Positions 1-7,597 of a stretch of 64,000 nucleotides of DNA are shown in pieces. Source of the DNA: Streptomyces sp. GESEQ-35 (GTDB taxonomy: Bacteria > Actinomycetota > Actinomycetes > Streptomycetales > Streptomycetaceae). Location: the NCBI RefSeq assembly GCF_017948485.1, contig NZ_JAFFSX010000029.1:87427-151426 (forward strand). Reading direction: 5' to 3'. The notes under the pieces are model-generated. The model was not told where the DNA came from. It did not search any database and worked only from the letters and a program-made list of their open reading frames with translations. Position 1 is the first letter of the stretch; each line of letters begins with the position of its first letter. The position numbers and the translations under genes were made by a program.

Positions 1-275
1 TGATTTCTGTCTCAGGACGGAAACAAAGTGTGTTTTCTCGAGTGGAAAGGTCTCACACGGAGCTGAGCTTCATGAGGACAGGTATCGTACAGACGGCGCA
101 CAGATTCAGGTGAGCAAAGCGGGCCATACGGGCAAGGGGGCGGGACATTCAACTCCTTTTGCTGACCGATGGGTTCCGCAGCCGTCTCGGCAATCTCTCA
201 GCGAATGGACAGGTTAAGGCGTTTCTCATGGGCGTCTCACATGAACTCCTGAGTTTTTGCCACATATAGGCTCCC

Positions 276-281
276 TAATAT
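276..281 (+). promoter_or_regulatory. Candidate -10 element for a leaderless transcript
   Basis: TAATAT lies 8-13 bases before the ATG at 289. No Shine-Dalgarno sequence is spaced correctly, because the nearby GGGGA abuts the start codon. This spacing would place transcription initiation at or next to the start codon, a common arrangement in Streptomyces. No convincing -35 is visible. Bases 1-275 hold no gene I can support and are probably upstream regulatory DNA of the polysaccharide operon. Confidence 0.35.
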
Positions 282-288
282 CCGGGGA

Positions 289-690
289 ATGCATTCCGAG
301 CCTGCCATCGAAACCCGCGCCGCGGTGCGCGGTCGCCGCCGCAAAAGCGGCAGTGGGCCCTCCGGCGAGGGCCCCGTGTTCGTTGACAACTCCGGGCGCC
401 GGTCCAAGGCCCTGCGCCGGATCGGCGTCCTCGTCGGTGTCGTCTGCTTCGGGTACGCGGTCGTACTGGGCATGGCGTTCATGGGTGTCGGCATCTCGCT
501 GAACCCGTCCCAGCTGCTGCCCTTCGTCGGCGGCCAGGGCGCCCCCGGCGGCAACCAGGGGCCCGGCGGCTATCAGCCGCAGGGCGGCGTCGCCCCCACC
601 GGCACTCCGCCCACCGGCACTCCCCCCACGGGAGCCGCCACCGGCGCCCCACCGAGCGCCGCCCCGTCCGCGACCTCCGCCGCCAACTGA
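289..690 (+). CDS. Small single-pass membrane protein, first gene of a polysaccharide operon
   Basis: A 133-residue protein of unknown function. It has a basic cytoplasmic N-terminus (about residues 1-43, rich in Arg/Lys), one hydrophobic helix (about 44-68) and an extracytoplasmic Gly/Pro/Thr-rich tail with repeated PTGTP units. It ends 19 bases before the deacetylase/glycosyltransferase gene and is probably cotranscribed with it. By position it may be an accessory or anchoring subunit of the glycan synthase, but nothing in the sequence shows catalysis. The ATG start gives a leaderless-type promoter spacing. The Pro/Thr tail looks like a cell-wall spacer. The product assignment is by context only. 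Confidence 0.7.
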   Translation: MHSEPAIETRAAVRGRRRKSGSGPSGEGPVFVDNSGRRSKALRRIGVLVGVVCFGYAVVLGMAFMGVGISLNPSQLLPFVGGQGAPGGNQGPGGYQPQGGVAPTGTPPTGTPPTGAATGAPPSAAPSATSAAN

Positions 691-709
691 CCGGAACGCA
701 GCCACTCAC

Positions 710-3079
710 ATGACTTCGACGACGTCCTCTCGCGGCCGCAGGCGAGCCCCCTCGAAAGTGCAGCGGGTCGCCGGCAAGGCCGCGGCGCTCCAGAAACCGC
801 GTGTGATCCTCGCCCTGCTGCTCCTGCTCGCGCTGACCAGCATCATGCTGCTCGACGGCTATCTGCGTGCCGAGGTCGGCGGCGATCAGCGGGTGCGCAG
901 CGGAGCCAGCTCCAGCAAGGTCCCGGACAAGATCCTCGACGGCGGCCCGATCGTCACCTTCCGGGCCGGCGAGGCCACCTCGATGTCCGTCCCGAAGAAG
1001 ACCATCGCGCTCACCTTCGACGACGGTCCGAACCCGACGTACACGCCCCAGGTACTGAAGATCCTTGAGGAGTACGACGTCCCGGCCACGTTCTTCGTGG
1101 TCGGCTCGATGGTCTCCCGCTACCCGAGCATCGTGAAGGACCTGGTCGAGCAGGGCAACGAGGTCGGCATCCACACCTTCACGCACGTCGACCTGTCGTA
1201 CCAGAGCGATGCCCGCATCAAGCGCGAGATGACACAGACGCAGCTCGCTCTTGCCGGCGCCGCCGGCATCACGACCACCCTGTTCCGAGCCCCGTACTCC
1301 TCGGAGACGGACGCCATCGACAACTACAGCTGGCCCGTCTACAAGAAGCTCGGCGAGGACGGCTACACCAGCGTCTTCGTCGACACCGACAGCGACGACT
1401 GGAAGCAGCCGGGCGTCTCGAAGATCATCAAGTGGGCCACGCCGTCGAAGAGCAAGGGCGCGTCGGTCCTCTTCCACGACGCGGGCGGTGTGCGTGAGCA
1501 GACGATCAAGGCGCTGCCGACGTACATCAAGAAGATGAAGGCGAAGGGGTACACCTTCACCACCATCAGCGGGGTGATCCAGGACCAGCGCGAGAGCCAG
1601 CAGGCCGCCGCCGGGCAGCAGTCGGGCGCGGCTGCGGGAGCGGCGGGGGCAGCGGGAGCGGCGGGGGCTGCTGGGGCTGCGACCGGCGCTCCGGAGGCCG
1701 AGGGCCAGCGGCCGGGAGGGCAGCTGGACGGCCAGGCGGACAACGGCCGGACGGGCAACGGCACGTCGAACCTCCAGGCCGCCCACCGCACCGCCACCGG
1801 CGCCACCCTCTACGAGGGCAAGGCCCTCATCATCGCCGTCGCGGTCGCCGAATTGACCGTGCCGACGCTGTCCGTCGGGCTGCTGGTCGTCGGCGTGGCC
1901 GTGATGGGCCGGTTCGGGATGATGCTGATCCTGGCCCGCCGCCACTACAGACAGCGCAACAAACGCCGGTTCAGCTGGGGGCCGGCGGTCACCCGGCCGG
2001 TGAGCGTGATCGTCCCGGCGTACAACGAGAAGGAGTGCATCGCCAACACCCTGGAGTCGCTGGCGAAGAGCACCCACCCGATCGAGATCATCATCGTCGA
2101 CGACGGTTCGTCGGACGGTACGTCCGAGATCGCGCGCAACGCCGCCGACTCGTTCGGCATGCGCAACGTCCGCGTCATCCGCCAGGAGAACGCGGGCAAG
2201 CCCGCCGCCCTCAACAACGGTGTCCGCAACGCCAGTTACGACATCGTCATCATGATGGACGGCGACACCGTCTTCGAGCCCGACGCCGTGCACCAGCTCG
2301 TGCAGCCCTTCGCCGACCCCGAGGTCGGCGCGGTCGCCGGCAACGCCAAGGTCGGCAACCGCAACACGATCATCGGCGCCTGGCAGCACATCGAGTACGT
2401 GATGGGCTTCAACCTCGACCGCCGCATGTACGACCTGCTGCGCTGCATGCCCACCATCCCGGGCGCGATCGGCGCGTTCCGCCGCGAGGCGGTCCTCCAG
2501 GTCGGCGGGATGAGCGAGGACACCCTCGCCGAGGACACCGACATCACCATCGCCATGCACCGCGCGGGCTGGCGGGTCGTCTACCAGGAGCACGCCAAGG
2601 CCTGGACGGAGGCGCCGGGGTCCTTGAAGCAACTCTGGTCGCAGCGCTACCGCTGGTCGTACGGCACGATGCAGGCGCTGTGGAAGCACCGCAAGTCCCT
2701 TACGGACAAGGGTCCTTCGGGCCGCTTCGGCCGGGTCGGTATGCCGCTGGTGGTGATCTTCCAGATCGTCACGCCGGTCTTCGCTCCGCTCATCGACGTC
2801 TTCACCGTCTACTCGATGATCTTCGTCGACTTCCAGGCGGCGCTGCTGGCGTGGCTCGCGGTCCTCGGCGTCCAGCTGTTCTGCGCGGCGTACGCCTTCC
2901 GCCTGGACCGGGAGCAGTACCGCTACCTCCTGATGATGCCGCTCCAGCAACTGGCCTACCGCCAGATGATGTACCTCGTCCTGATCCACTCCTGCATCAC
3001 CGCCCTCACCGGCGGCCGCCTCCGCTGGCAGAAGCTGAAGCGCACCGGCGAGGTCGGGACACCGGCGGGGGCGAGCTGA
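710..3079 (+). CDS. Bifunctional polysaccharide deacetylase / family 2 glycosyltransferase
   Basis: A 789-residue membrane enzyme that probably polymerises a beta-linked amino sugar and removes N-acetyl groups. After an N-terminal anchor (about 33-50) comes a NodB deacetylase domain: motif 1 TFDDG at 102-106, motif 2 HTFTH, then RAPY. An Ala/Gly/Gln-rich linker (about 300-370) and further membrane helices precede a processive GT2 domain beginning near 430 (VIVPAYNE), with DGD, an EDTD acid motif and QRYRW, the hallmarks of cellulose/chitin/PNAG synthases. C-terminal helices follow. Its stop overlaps the acyltransferase start (TGATG), so the two are translationally coupled. The fusion resembles the PgaB/PgaC pair joined in one chain, like Streptomyces Mat-type PNAG synthases. 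The actual polymer is not determined. Confidence 0.9.
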   Translation: MTSTTSSRGRRRAPSKVQRVAGKAAALQKPRVILALLLLLALTSIMLLDGYLRAEVGGDQRVRSGASSSKVPDKILDGGPIVTFRAGEATSMSVPKKTIALTFDDGPNPTYTPQVLKILEEYDVPATFFVVGSMVSRYPSIVKDLVEQGNEVGIHTFTHVDLSYQSDARIKREMTQTQLALAGAAGITTTLFRAPYSSETDAIDNYSWPVYKKLGEDGYTSVFVDTDSDDWKQPGVSKIIKWATPSKSKGASVLFHDAGGVREQTIKALPTYIKKMKAKGYTFTTISGVIQDQRESQQAAAGQQSGAAAGAAGAAGAAGAAGAATGAPEAEGQRPGGQLDGQADNGRTGNGTSNLQAAHRTATGATLYEGKALIIAVAVAELTVPTLSVGLLVVGVAVMGRFGMMLILARRHYRQRNKRRFSWGPAVTRPVSVIVPAYNEKECIANTLESLAKSTHPIEIIIVDDGSSDGTSEIARNAADSFGMRNVRVIRQENAGKPAALNNGVRNASYDIVIMMDGDTVFEPDAVHQLVQPFADPEVGAVAGNAKVGNRNTIIGAWQHIEYVMGFNLDRRMYDLLRCMPTIPGAIGAFRREAVLQVGGMSEDTLAEDTDITIAMHRAGWRVVYQEHAKAWTEAPGSLKQLWSQRYRWSYGTMQALWKHRKSLTDKGPSGRFGRVGMPLVVIFQIVTPVFAPLIDVFTVYSMIFVDFQAALLAWLAVLGVQLFCAAYAFRLDREQYRYLLMMPLQQLAYRQMMYLVLIHSCITALTGGRLRWQKLKRTGEVGTPAGAS

Positions 3080-4395
3080 TGAGCTGGGAGCAGCAGGGGT
3101 ACGGCCAGGGGTACGGCCAGGGACACGGCCAGGGCTATGGGTATGGCCAGCAGCAGGATCCGTACGGCTACCAGTACGGGTACGGGCAGCAGCAGCCGTA
3201 TCCACAGCAGTACACGGACTACGGGCAGCAGCAGGCGGCCGACTCGACCGCGACGCTGCCCGTGATGGAGGAGCCGAAGCCGCAACCGGAGCCCGTGGGG
3301 GGGCTCAAGGCCGAGGCTGCTGTCGGGGCGGAGGAGGAGAAGCCTCCGCCACCGGCAAAACCCGCCGGCCGCGACCGCTACTTCGACACCCTGAGGGCAC
3401 TCGCCCTGATCCGCGTCGTCACCTACCACACCTTCGGCTGGGCCTGGGCCGGCATGGTGTTCCCCTCCATGGGCATCATGTTCGGCCTGGCCGGCACCCT
3501 GATGGCGAAGTCCCTGGAGCGCCCCGCGGTCAAGGTGGTCAGGAGCCGGCTGCGCCGGCTCCTGCCGCCGTTCTGGTTCTGGGGCTTCTTCGTGGTCGTC
3601 GCGATGCTGATCCATGACTGGATGCCGGGCTGGCAGATCGTCTTCTGGATCGTGCCGCTCGGCGATCCGCCGGGCAACCGATGGGGGGTGCAGGCCTGGG
3701 AGATCCTCTGGTACCTGCGGACGTACCTCTGGTTCGTGCTGCTCTCCCCGGCGCTGCTGTGGGTTTTCCGCAAGGCGCCGGTCCCGGTGCTGCTGCTGTC
3801 CCTCGCGCCGATCCTGGTCGTGAACTTCGTCTGGGCGGGCCCGCCCGACCGCTTCGGCAACGCCCTGTGGGACCTGTCGACGTACCTCTTCTGCTGGATG
3901 CTCGGCTTCGCGCACCGCGACGGTGTGCTTCAGAAGATGAAGCCGGCCCTGGTGGTCGTCCTGTCGCTGGCCGCGATCGGCTTCGGCGGCTGGTACGCCT
4001 TCACGCACCAGGGCGAGGTGGGCACGTACGACCTCGACGAGATCCCGCTCGCGCAGGCCTTCTGGTCGGCCGGGTTCGTGATGCTGCTGATGTGGGCCAA
4101 GGCGTACTTCGGGATCGACTTCGCCGGGCTGACCCGCTTCAAGCGGCTGGACCGTCTCGTCACGATCTTCAACGCCCGTGCGGTGACGATCTATCTCTGG
4201 CACGAGATCGCGCTGATCCTCGCCGTTCCGCTGATCGACCAGTTCTGGAACGTGCCCGCGTTCGAGAAGTACCTGCCGCTGGAGAGCCAGTGGTTCATGT
4301 TCGGCATCGGCTGGATCCTGATCGCGGCCTTCGTGCTGCTGTGCGGCTGGGTCGAGGACGTGGCCGGGAAGAAGAAGCCGCGGCTCCTCCCCTGA
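3079..4395 (+). CDS. Acyltransferase family 3 membrane protein
   Basis: A 438-residue integral membrane acyltransferase (OafA/IcaC type, Acyl_transf_3) that would O-acylate a surface glycan. The first ~75 residues are a Gly/Tyr/Gln-rich repeat region built from YGQG units, followed by an acidic, Pro-rich linker. The transferase core starts at about residue 95 with RDRYFDTLRALA and the VTYHTFG histidine, and about ten hydrophobic helices follow. The start is the ATG inside the TGATG overlap with the upstream gene. A deacetylase/synthase plus IcaC-like partner supports a PNAG-like exopolysaccharide operon in which this enzyme decorates the polymer. The low-complexity N-terminus is not part of the family core and is probably a cytoplasmic spacer. 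Confidence 0.85.
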   Translation: MSWEQQGYGQGYGQGHGQGYGYGQQQDPYGYQYGYGQQQPYPQQYTDYGQQQAADSTATLPVMEEPKPQPEPVGGLKAEAAVGAEEEKPPPPAKPAGRDRYFDTLRALALIRVVTYHTFGWAWAGMVFPSMGIMFGLAGTLMAKSLERPAVKVVRSRLRRLLPPFWFWGFFVVVAMLIHDWMPGWQIVFWIVPLGDPPGNRWGVQAWEILWYLRTYLWFVLLSPALLWVFRKAPVPVLLLSLAPILVVNFVWAGPPDRFGNALWDLSTYLFCWMLGFAHRDGVLQKMKPALVVVLSLAAIGFGGWYAFTHQGEVGTYDLDEIPLAQAFWSAGFVMLLMWAKAYFGIDFAGLTRFKRLDRLVTIFNARAVTIYLWHEIALILAVPLIDQFWNVPAFEKYLPLESQWFMFGIGWILIAAFVLLCGWVEDVAGKKKPRLLP

Positions 4396-4430
4396 GCAGG
4401 TACTGGAGGCCGTACTGCAAGAATGGCGGC

Positions 4431-5126
4431 GTGACCCGCGCTTCCCTGAACAAGCAGCCGCACGAAGTCGCCTCGATGTTCGACGACGTCGCGGAACGGT
4501 ACGACCTGACGAACGACGTGCTGTCGCTCGGCCAGGACCGGGTGTGGCGCAAGGAGGTCGCCAGGGCCGTCGACGCCCGCCCCGCCCAGAAGGTCCTGGA
4601 CCTGGCGGCCGGTACGGCGACGTCCTCACTGCCCTTCGCCCGCACCGGCGCCTACGTCGTCCCCTGCGACTTCTCCCTCGGCATGCTCCAGGTGGGGAAG
4701 CGGAACCATCCCTGGCTTCCAATGACCGCGGGGGACGCGACGAAGCTGCCCTTCGCGGACGATGTCTTCGACGCCGTCACGATCTCTTTCGGGTTGCGCA
4801 ACGTCCAGGACTTCGACGCCGCCCTGCGCGAGATGTACCGGGTGACCAAGCCCGGCGGCCGGGTCGTGATCTGCGAGTTCTCGCACCCGACGTGGGCGCC
4901 CTTCCGCACGGTCTACACCGAGTACCTGATGCGCGCCCTGCCGCCGATCGCCCGCACGGTGTCCTCCAGCCCCGACGCCTACGTCTACCTCGCCGAATCC
5001 ATTCGCGCCTGGCCCGACCAGCCCGCGCTGGCGGAGCGGCTGCGCAAGGCCGGCTGGTCGAAGGTTGCCTGGCGGAACCTGACCGGCGGGGTGGTCGCCC
5101 TGCACCGGGGCTTCAAGGAGAGCTGA
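4431..5126 (+). CDS. menG: Demethylmenaquinone methyltransferase MenG/UbiE
   Basis: A 231-residue SAM-dependent methyltransferase for the last step of menaquinone synthesis, demethylmenaquinol to menaquinol. Family signatures are visible: the N-terminal VASMFDDVAERYDLTNDVLS stretch, SAM motif I VLDLAAGTATSS, the DATKLPFADD motif with FGLRN, and the C-terminal GGVVALHRG. The length matches actinobacterial MenG. I chose the GTG 35 bases after the acyltransferase stop because the homologous region begins right after it; its Shine-Dalgarno is weak. With the menaquinone-reductase-like gene and nuo downstream, it marks a quinone/respiration neighbourhood. Confidence 0.92.
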   Translation: MTRASLNKQPHEVASMFDDVAERYDLTNDVLSLGQDRVWRKEVARAVDARPAQKVLDLAAGTATSSLPFARTGAYVVPCDFSLGMLQVGKRNHPWLPMTAGDATKLPFADDVFDAVTISFGLRNVQDFDAALREMYRVTKPGGRVVICEFSHPTWAPFRTVYTEYLMRALPPIARTVSSSPDAYVYLAESIRAWPDQPALAERLRKAGWSKVAWRNLTGGVVALHRGFKES

Positions 5127-5147
5127 GCTCAGGTCACCGGAGCGCCT

Positions 5148-5486
5148 TCACCGGATGACCTCGAAGGCGTCCCCTGGTGCGTCCAGCTCGCGCTGCATTC
5201 CGCCCCTGGGCGGATTCGGAAGCCTCGGCTCGCGCACGCCCGCACCTCCGCCGCCCTCGCCCTCACCGAAGTCGAACCACACGGTCACCACGGCCCCGCG
5301 CGGCACCTCGGCACCGGGCAGCGGGTACTGCCGTACGACGTAGTCGACGACCGTGAGATGGAAGTCGGGCCGGTCGGGTGCGGCGAGCAGCACTCCGTGT
5401 GCCTCTGCCGTCTCGCGCGCGTCCATGGCCATCAGACCGACCAGCTTCGGTACGCGCACTTCGGGCGTCTTGGGTGTTATGCGCAC
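5148..5486 (-). CDS. Stand-alone PASTA-domain protein
   Basis: A 112-residue protein that is mostly one PASTA fold (about residues 7-72: VRVPKLVGL at the start, then RQYPLPGAEVPRGAVVTV). A Gly/Glu-rich linker and a Pro-rich tail follow. PASTA domains of Ser/Thr kinases and PBPs sense muropeptides, but here there is no signal peptide, kinase or transpeptidase domain, so the role is open. The GTG at 5486 is chosen because AGGGGGTGA, one mismatch from the perfect anti-16S sequence, lies 5 bases upstream. The in-frame GTG at 5495 lies inside that Shine-Dalgarno. The gene converges on menG with only 21 bases between. Confidence 0.8.
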   Translation of the reverse strand: MRITPKTPEVRVPKLVGLMAMDARETAEAHGVLLAAPDRPDFHLTVVDYVVRQYPLPGAEVPRGAVVTVWFDFGEGEGGGGAGVREPRLPNPPRGGMQRELDAPGDAFEVIR

Positions 5487-5579
5487 AGATGTCACCCCCT
5501 GCGGTACTGGCAGGGTAACCGCCCGGGGGTGTTATCCGGAAGCATCAAGTGGCTTTCTGTAGCAGCCAGTTACCCAGAG

Positions 5580-6086
5580 TTACAGATCAAGTCGGTAGCA
5601 GTGCCCCTCCTGCTTCGACTCCTGCGTCGTGAAGACCTCGGCCAGGTGCATACCGAGCCGCTGCGTCACCGCGATCGACCGTGCGTTGCCGGCGAGGACC
5701 ATCGCCACGACGCTCGGCACCCCCGCCGCCCGCACCCGCTCCAGCGTCATCTGCGCGGCGGCGGTGACATATCCCCTGCCCCAGTACGCCCGCCCGAGCC
5801 GCCAGCCGATCTCGATCTCGCCCGTGGGACCCCACTCCCGCTCCCACGGCTGAGCCCCGGTGAAGCCGATGGCCTCGCCGGACTCGTCGAGCATGGTCCA
5901 CAGACAGAAGCCGCGTTCGGCGTCGTGCCGGCGCTGGCGGGCCGTGAGTTCCTCGTAGACGGACAGCTCGGCCGACTTGCCGCCGTGGAACTCCATGACG
6001 TCCGGGTCGTCGAAGATCCGGTGCCAGGCGACGGCGTCCTCGTCGGTGGGGACACGGAGCCGTACCAGGGGGAGCGCTCGGTTCAC
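5580..6086 (-). CDS. GNAT family N-acetyltransferase (RimJ/RimL-like)
   Basis: A 168-residue acetyltransferase of the RimJ/RimL branch. LRVPTDEDAVAWHRIFDDPDVMEFHGG is typical of the N-terminus (residues about 8-34 region), GEIEIGWRLGRAYWGRGYVTAA is the acetyl-CoA binding beta-strand and pyrophosphate loop, and VAMVLAGNARSIAVTQRLG the C-terminal core. The substrate is unknown. The reading frame stays open further upstream into the divergent gene, but the GTG at 6086 has an AAGGG ribosome site and avoids that overlap. The 97 bases to the divergent reductase gene contain inverted TTCAGC/GCTGAA arms (6097-6102 and 6118-6123), possibly a shared operator. Confidence 0.85.
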   Translation of the reverse strand: MNRALPLVRLRVPTDEDAVAWHRIFDDPDVMEFHGGKSAELSVYEELTARQRRHDAERGFCLWTMLDESGEAIGFTGAQPWEREWGPTGEIEIGWRLGRAYWGRGYVTAAAQMTLERVRAAGVPSVVAMVLAGNARSIAVTQRLGMHLAEVFTTQESKQEGHCYRLDL

Positions 6087-6183
6087 GGGGCAGCCCTTCA
6101 GCCAGGTGATCAGTAACGCTGAATAGACTGCCCATGTCCAGTGCCCGTCGGCACGCAGATTTCGAACTTGGGGAGATCCCGTC

Positions 6184-7467
6184 GTGACCGAGCCCCTCTC
6201 CGAAAACACCGCCGATGTGATCGTCGTCGGCGCGGGGCCAGCCGGCTCCACGACCGCGTACTACCTCGCGAAGGCCGGACTCGACGTACTGCTGCTGGAG
6301 AAGACCAGCTTCCCCCGCGAAAAGGTGTGCGGCGACGGCCTGACCCCGCGAGCCACCAAACAGCTCGTCTCCATGGGCATCGACATCTCGGAAGAGGCCG
6401 GCTGGCTCCGCAACAAGGGGCTCAGGATCATCGGCGGAGGTGTGCGGCTCCAGCTGGACTGGCCGGATCTCGCCTCCTTCCCCGACTACGGCCTCGTCCG
6501 CAAGCGCGACGACTTCGACGAGCAGCTCGCCCGCCAGGCCCAGAAAGCGGGCGCCCGCCTGTACGAGCGCTGCAACGTCGGCGCCCCGGTCATCGACGAC
6601 CGCACCGGCCGCATCACGGGCGTGCACGCCAAGCTCGGCGAGGAGAAACGCGAGGTCACCTTCCACGCGCCCCTGGTGGTCGCCGCCGACGGCAACTCCA
6701 CCCGCCTCTCCCTGGCAATGGGCCTGCACCGCCGCGAGGACCGCCCGATGGGCGTCGCGGTCCGTACGTACTTCACCTCACCGCGTCACGACGACGACTA
6801 CCTGGAGTCCTGGCTGGAGCTGTGGGACCGCCGAGGGGCCGAGGACCGGCTGCTCCCGGGCTACGGCTGGATCTTCGGCATGGGCGACGGCACGTCGAAC
6901 GTCGGCCTCGGCGTCCTGAACACCTCCGACTCGTTCAAGGAACTGGACTGGCGCGAGGTCCTCAAGGCCTGGTGCGCCTCCATGCCCGAGGACTGGGGCT
7001 ACACCCCGGACAACATGACCGGCCCGATCCGCGGCGCCGCCCTGCCCATGGCCTTCAACCGCCAGCCCCACTACACCAAGGGCCTCCTGCTGGTCGGCGA
7101 CGCCGGCGGCCTCGTGAACCCCTTCAACGGCGAGGGCATCGCCTACGCCATGGAGTCCGGCCAGATCGCCGCCGACGTCATCGTGCAGGCACACGCGCGT
7201 GCCACGCCGGCCCAGCGCGAGATCGCCCTCCAGCACTATCCGCGCGTCCTCAAGGACACCTACGGCGGCTACTACACGCTGGGCCGCGCCTTCGTGAAGC
7301 TCATCGGCAACCCGAAGGTCATGAAGATCGCGACCCAGCGCGGCCTGACCCACCCGCTCCTGATGAAGTTCACCCTGAAAATGCTGGCCAACCTCACCGA
7401 CCCGACGGGCGGCGACGCGGCGGACCGGATCATCAACGGGCTGAGCAAGGTGGCGCCGAAGGCCTGA
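6184..7467 (+). CDS. Geranylgeranyl reductase family flavoprotein, menaquinone reductase-like
   Basis: A 427-residue FAD enzyme that hydrogenates isoprenoid double bonds. The Rossmann motif GAGPAG is at 16-21, the family KVCGDGLTPRA block at about 47-57, and the second FAD motif LLVGDAGGLVNPFNGEGIAYA near residue 304. In mycobacteria the homologue MenJ reduces one isoprene unit of menaquinone, and Streptomyces menaquinones are partly hydrogenated. The neighbours menG and nuo make menaquinone a likelier substrate than chlorophyll or archaeal lipid precursors. The GTG start follows GGGGAG by 8 bases. The gene is followed by a short tandem repeat that includes its stop codon. The exact degree of saturation it sets cannot be read from sequence. 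Confidence 0.87.
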   Translation: MTEPLSENTADVIVVGAGPAGSTTAYYLAKAGLDVLLLEKTSFPREKVCGDGLTPRATKQLVSMGIDISEEAGWLRNKGLRIIGGGVRLQLDWPDLASFPDYGLVRKRDDFDEQLARQAQKAGARLYERCNVGAPVIDDRTGRITGVHAKLGEEKREVTFHAPLVVAADGNSTRLSLAMGLHRREDRPMGVAVRTYFTSPRHDDDYLESWLELWDRRGAEDRLLPGYGWIFGMGDGTSNVGLGVLNTSDSFKELDWREVLKAWCASMPEDWGYTPDNMTGPIRGAALPMAFNRQPHYTKGLLLVGDAGGLVNPFNGEGIAYAMESGQIAADVIVQAHARATPAQREIALQHYPRVLKDTYGGYYTLGRAFVKLIGNPKVMKIATQRGLTHPLLMKFTLKMLANLTDPTGGDAADRIINGLSKVAPKA

Positions 7468-7504
7468 GCCGGCAACGCCGAAGACCTGAGTCGGCAACGC
7501 CGAA
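7461..7504 (+). repeat. Two-copy 22-bp tandem repeat spanning a stop codon
   Basis: Two near-identical 22-bp units, each containing CTGAG(C/T)CGGCAACGCCGAA, lie head to tail. The first unit contains the TGA stop of the reductase gene. It looks like a local slippage duplication. Confidence 0.6.
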
Positions 7505-7597
7505 CTCCCCTTCGTCCGCTGTCTGTTGTGAGGATGCTGTAGGTGGCCGGGAAACGGGGTTCCGGCCTCCGGCGCCCCTCCCTACCCTCCCGTAGTC

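Noticed and set aside
479..3205. Open frame of 908 codons antisense to the deacetylase/glycosyltransferase
   Set aside because: Arg/Asp/Val-rich composition is typical of GC-rich antisense frames; the plus strand has all conserved motifs.
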